This document shows, piece after piece, positions 5,282-5,915 of a stretch of 5,915 nucleotides of DNA. The notes under the pieces were generated by a model, which was not told the DNA's origin, made no database searches, and worked only from the letters and a program-made list of their open reading frames with translations. The stretch spans positions 1 to 5,915 of the forward strand of contig JAJPZF010000196.1 in assembly GCA_021204545.1 (NCBI GenBank). The letters run 5' to 3'. This DNA comes from Prevotellaceae bacterium. Its GTDB lineage: Bacteria; Bacteroidota; Bacteroidia; Bacteroidales; Bacteroidaceae. Each line of letters opens with the position of its first letter. The stretch's first letter is position 1. The position numbers were made by a program, and so were the translations under genes.

Positions 5282-5915
5282 ATGAAGCGAACCATAATAG
5301 CTGCCGCACTAACGCTGCTCGCCTCCGCCGCTTGGGCAGAAGGCGACAGCGTTAATGTGGAACTAAAGAACGCAAGCCGCACGGTCACTTACCGTGCGGC
5401 TCTGCTTGTTGACGCGGAGACTGTTACGCTCTCGGGCGAGACGCTCTCCGCCACTGAGGGCAACGAGATAGTAGCCTTAGTGGTGAATGGGGGCAAGCTT
5501 GTGCTTGACCATTGCACCATCAACAAGACGGGCGACGGCAAAAGCTCCGCCTCTCGTGGAGGAGAGCCTGGCAGACCAGAGGGAAGACCTGAAGGCGGAC
5601 AAGGCAGACCTGATGGCGGACCTGGCGGAAGAGTTCCAAGAGGGGGAGGTCCTGGAGGGGGAGGCGACGACAGCTTCAACTTCTACGGGATGAACAGCGC
5701 GGTTGTGGCTGTTGGCGAAGGCTCGAGCATAGAGCTTATAGGCTGCACTGTCAACACCGACGCTGAGTACGCCAACGCCGTCTTCTCGTGCGACGAGGCT
5801 AATGTCTCCATCACCGACGGCATAACCATTCGCACCAGCCGTGGCTCAAGCCGAGGTCTCTTCGCCACTTGCGCGGGAGTGATTGAGGCGAGCGGCACGG
5901 TGGACATATCAACCC
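5282..5915 (+). CDS. Secreted beta-helix/adhesin-like protein with Gly-rich insertion, partial
   Basis: An ATG at 5282 opens a frame that stays free of stops for 211 codons to the window end. It begins with a clear signal peptide (MKR, then a hydrophobic run, cleavage likely after AWA, residue 19). Residues 25-85 and 131-211 show short beta strands with recurring patterns (ALVVNGGKLVLDHCTI, then AVVAVGEGSSIELIGCTV), which suggests a right-handed beta-helix as in many Bacteroidales surface or adhesin-like proteins. Between them residues 93-128 are almost only Gly, Pro, Arg, Glu and Asp. The start is 7 nt after the sialidase stop (TAA 5272-5274) with no promoter or terminator between, so the two are very likely co-transcribed. 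No Shine-Dalgarno site is seen. No catalytic motif is visible, and the family was not firmly recognised; a glycan-binding or adhesion role is a guess from fold and context. Confidence 0.8.
   Translation, partial: MKRTIIAAALTLLASAAWAEGDSVNVELKNASRTVTYRAALLVDAETVTLSGETLSATEGNEIVALVVNGGKLVLDHCTINKTGDGKSSASRGGEPGRPEGRPEGGQGRPDGGPGGRVPRGGGPGGGGDDSFNFYGMNSAVVAVGEGSSIELIGCTVNTDAEYANAVFSCDEANVSITDGITIRTSRGSSRGLFATCAGVIEASGTVDIST
5375..5401. repeat. Perfect 11-bp inverted repeat inside the 5' coding region
   Basis: AGCCGCACGGT (5375-5385) and ACCGTGCGGCT (5391-5401) are exact reverse complements around a 5-nt loop CACTT. The GC-rich hairpin starts 93 nt after the ATG of the second secreted gene and encodes residues around ASRTVTYRAA. 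No T-run follows, so it is not an ordinary intrinsic terminator. Confidence 0.8.
5558..5665 (+). repeat. Low-complexity Gly/Pro/Arg-coding segment
   Basis: This purine-rich stretch encodes 36 residues with repeated GRP, PEG, PDGG and GGPGG-like pieces, ending in a run of glycines. It interrupts two beta-strand-rich blocks of the downstream protein and is probably a flexible, positively charged loop or linker. Imperfect repetition of GGA/GGC-AGA-CCT codons suggests growth by slippage. Confidence 0.75.

Noticed and set aside
5265..5290. Terminator or separate promoter between the sialidase and the next gene
   Set aside because: Only 7 nt separate stop and start, with no hairpin, T-run or TAnnTTTG box.
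5630..5670. G-quadruplex in the G-rich part of the second secreted gene
   Set aside because: Only two runs of three or more G are present, the rest being GG pairs, so a stable quadruplex is doubtful; the G-richness is explained by glycine codons.

Overview
The window looks like chromosomal DNA of a GC-rich member of the Bacteroidales, possibly Prevotellaceae-like. Three things point there: an rseC-rnfB gene pair of the kind that opens the Rnf operon in this order, two promoters that match the Bacteroidetes form (TTG/TTTG, about 20 bp, then TAnnTTTG), and a large secreted multidomain sialidase ending in a Bacteroidales-style C-terminal tail. No species can be assigned from the sequence alone.

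Left part (1-1164, minus strand): a short operon runs leftwards out of the window. It starts with rseC (a small two-helix membrane protein with a Cys cluster), followed after 33 nt by rnfB, the iron-sulfur subunit of the Rnf ferredoxin:NAD+ oxidoreductase, cut by the window edge after 235 codons. The rseC promoter lies so close to its ATG that the mRNA should be leaderless or nearly so.

Middle (1165-1584): a divergent intergenic region with no convincing gene. It holds the two outward-facing promoters and, between them, an unusual palindromic element. Three tandem copies of a 24-bp unit, each with its own small hairpin, lie inside a 15-bp inverted repeat.

Right part (1585-5915, plus strand): a 1229-residue secreted exo-sialidase. 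It has a signal peptide, two tandem copies of a beta-rich domain of about 145 residues, an unassigned domain, a sialidase-associated N-terminal domain, a six-bladed propeller catalytic domain with five Asp boxes and every expected catalytic residue in place, and a C-terminal module with a short secretion-type tail. Seven nucleotides after its stop begins a second secreted protein, probably a beta-helix/adhesin-like protein with a Gly/Pro/Arg-rich insertion, open at the right edge. The spacing implies co-transcription, so the two are probably exported together to act on or bind host or dietary glycans; that last link is inference.

The least explained parts are the intergenic palindromic element, the sialidase's accessory domains, and the second secreted protein with its perfect 11-bp hairpin inside the 5' coding region.
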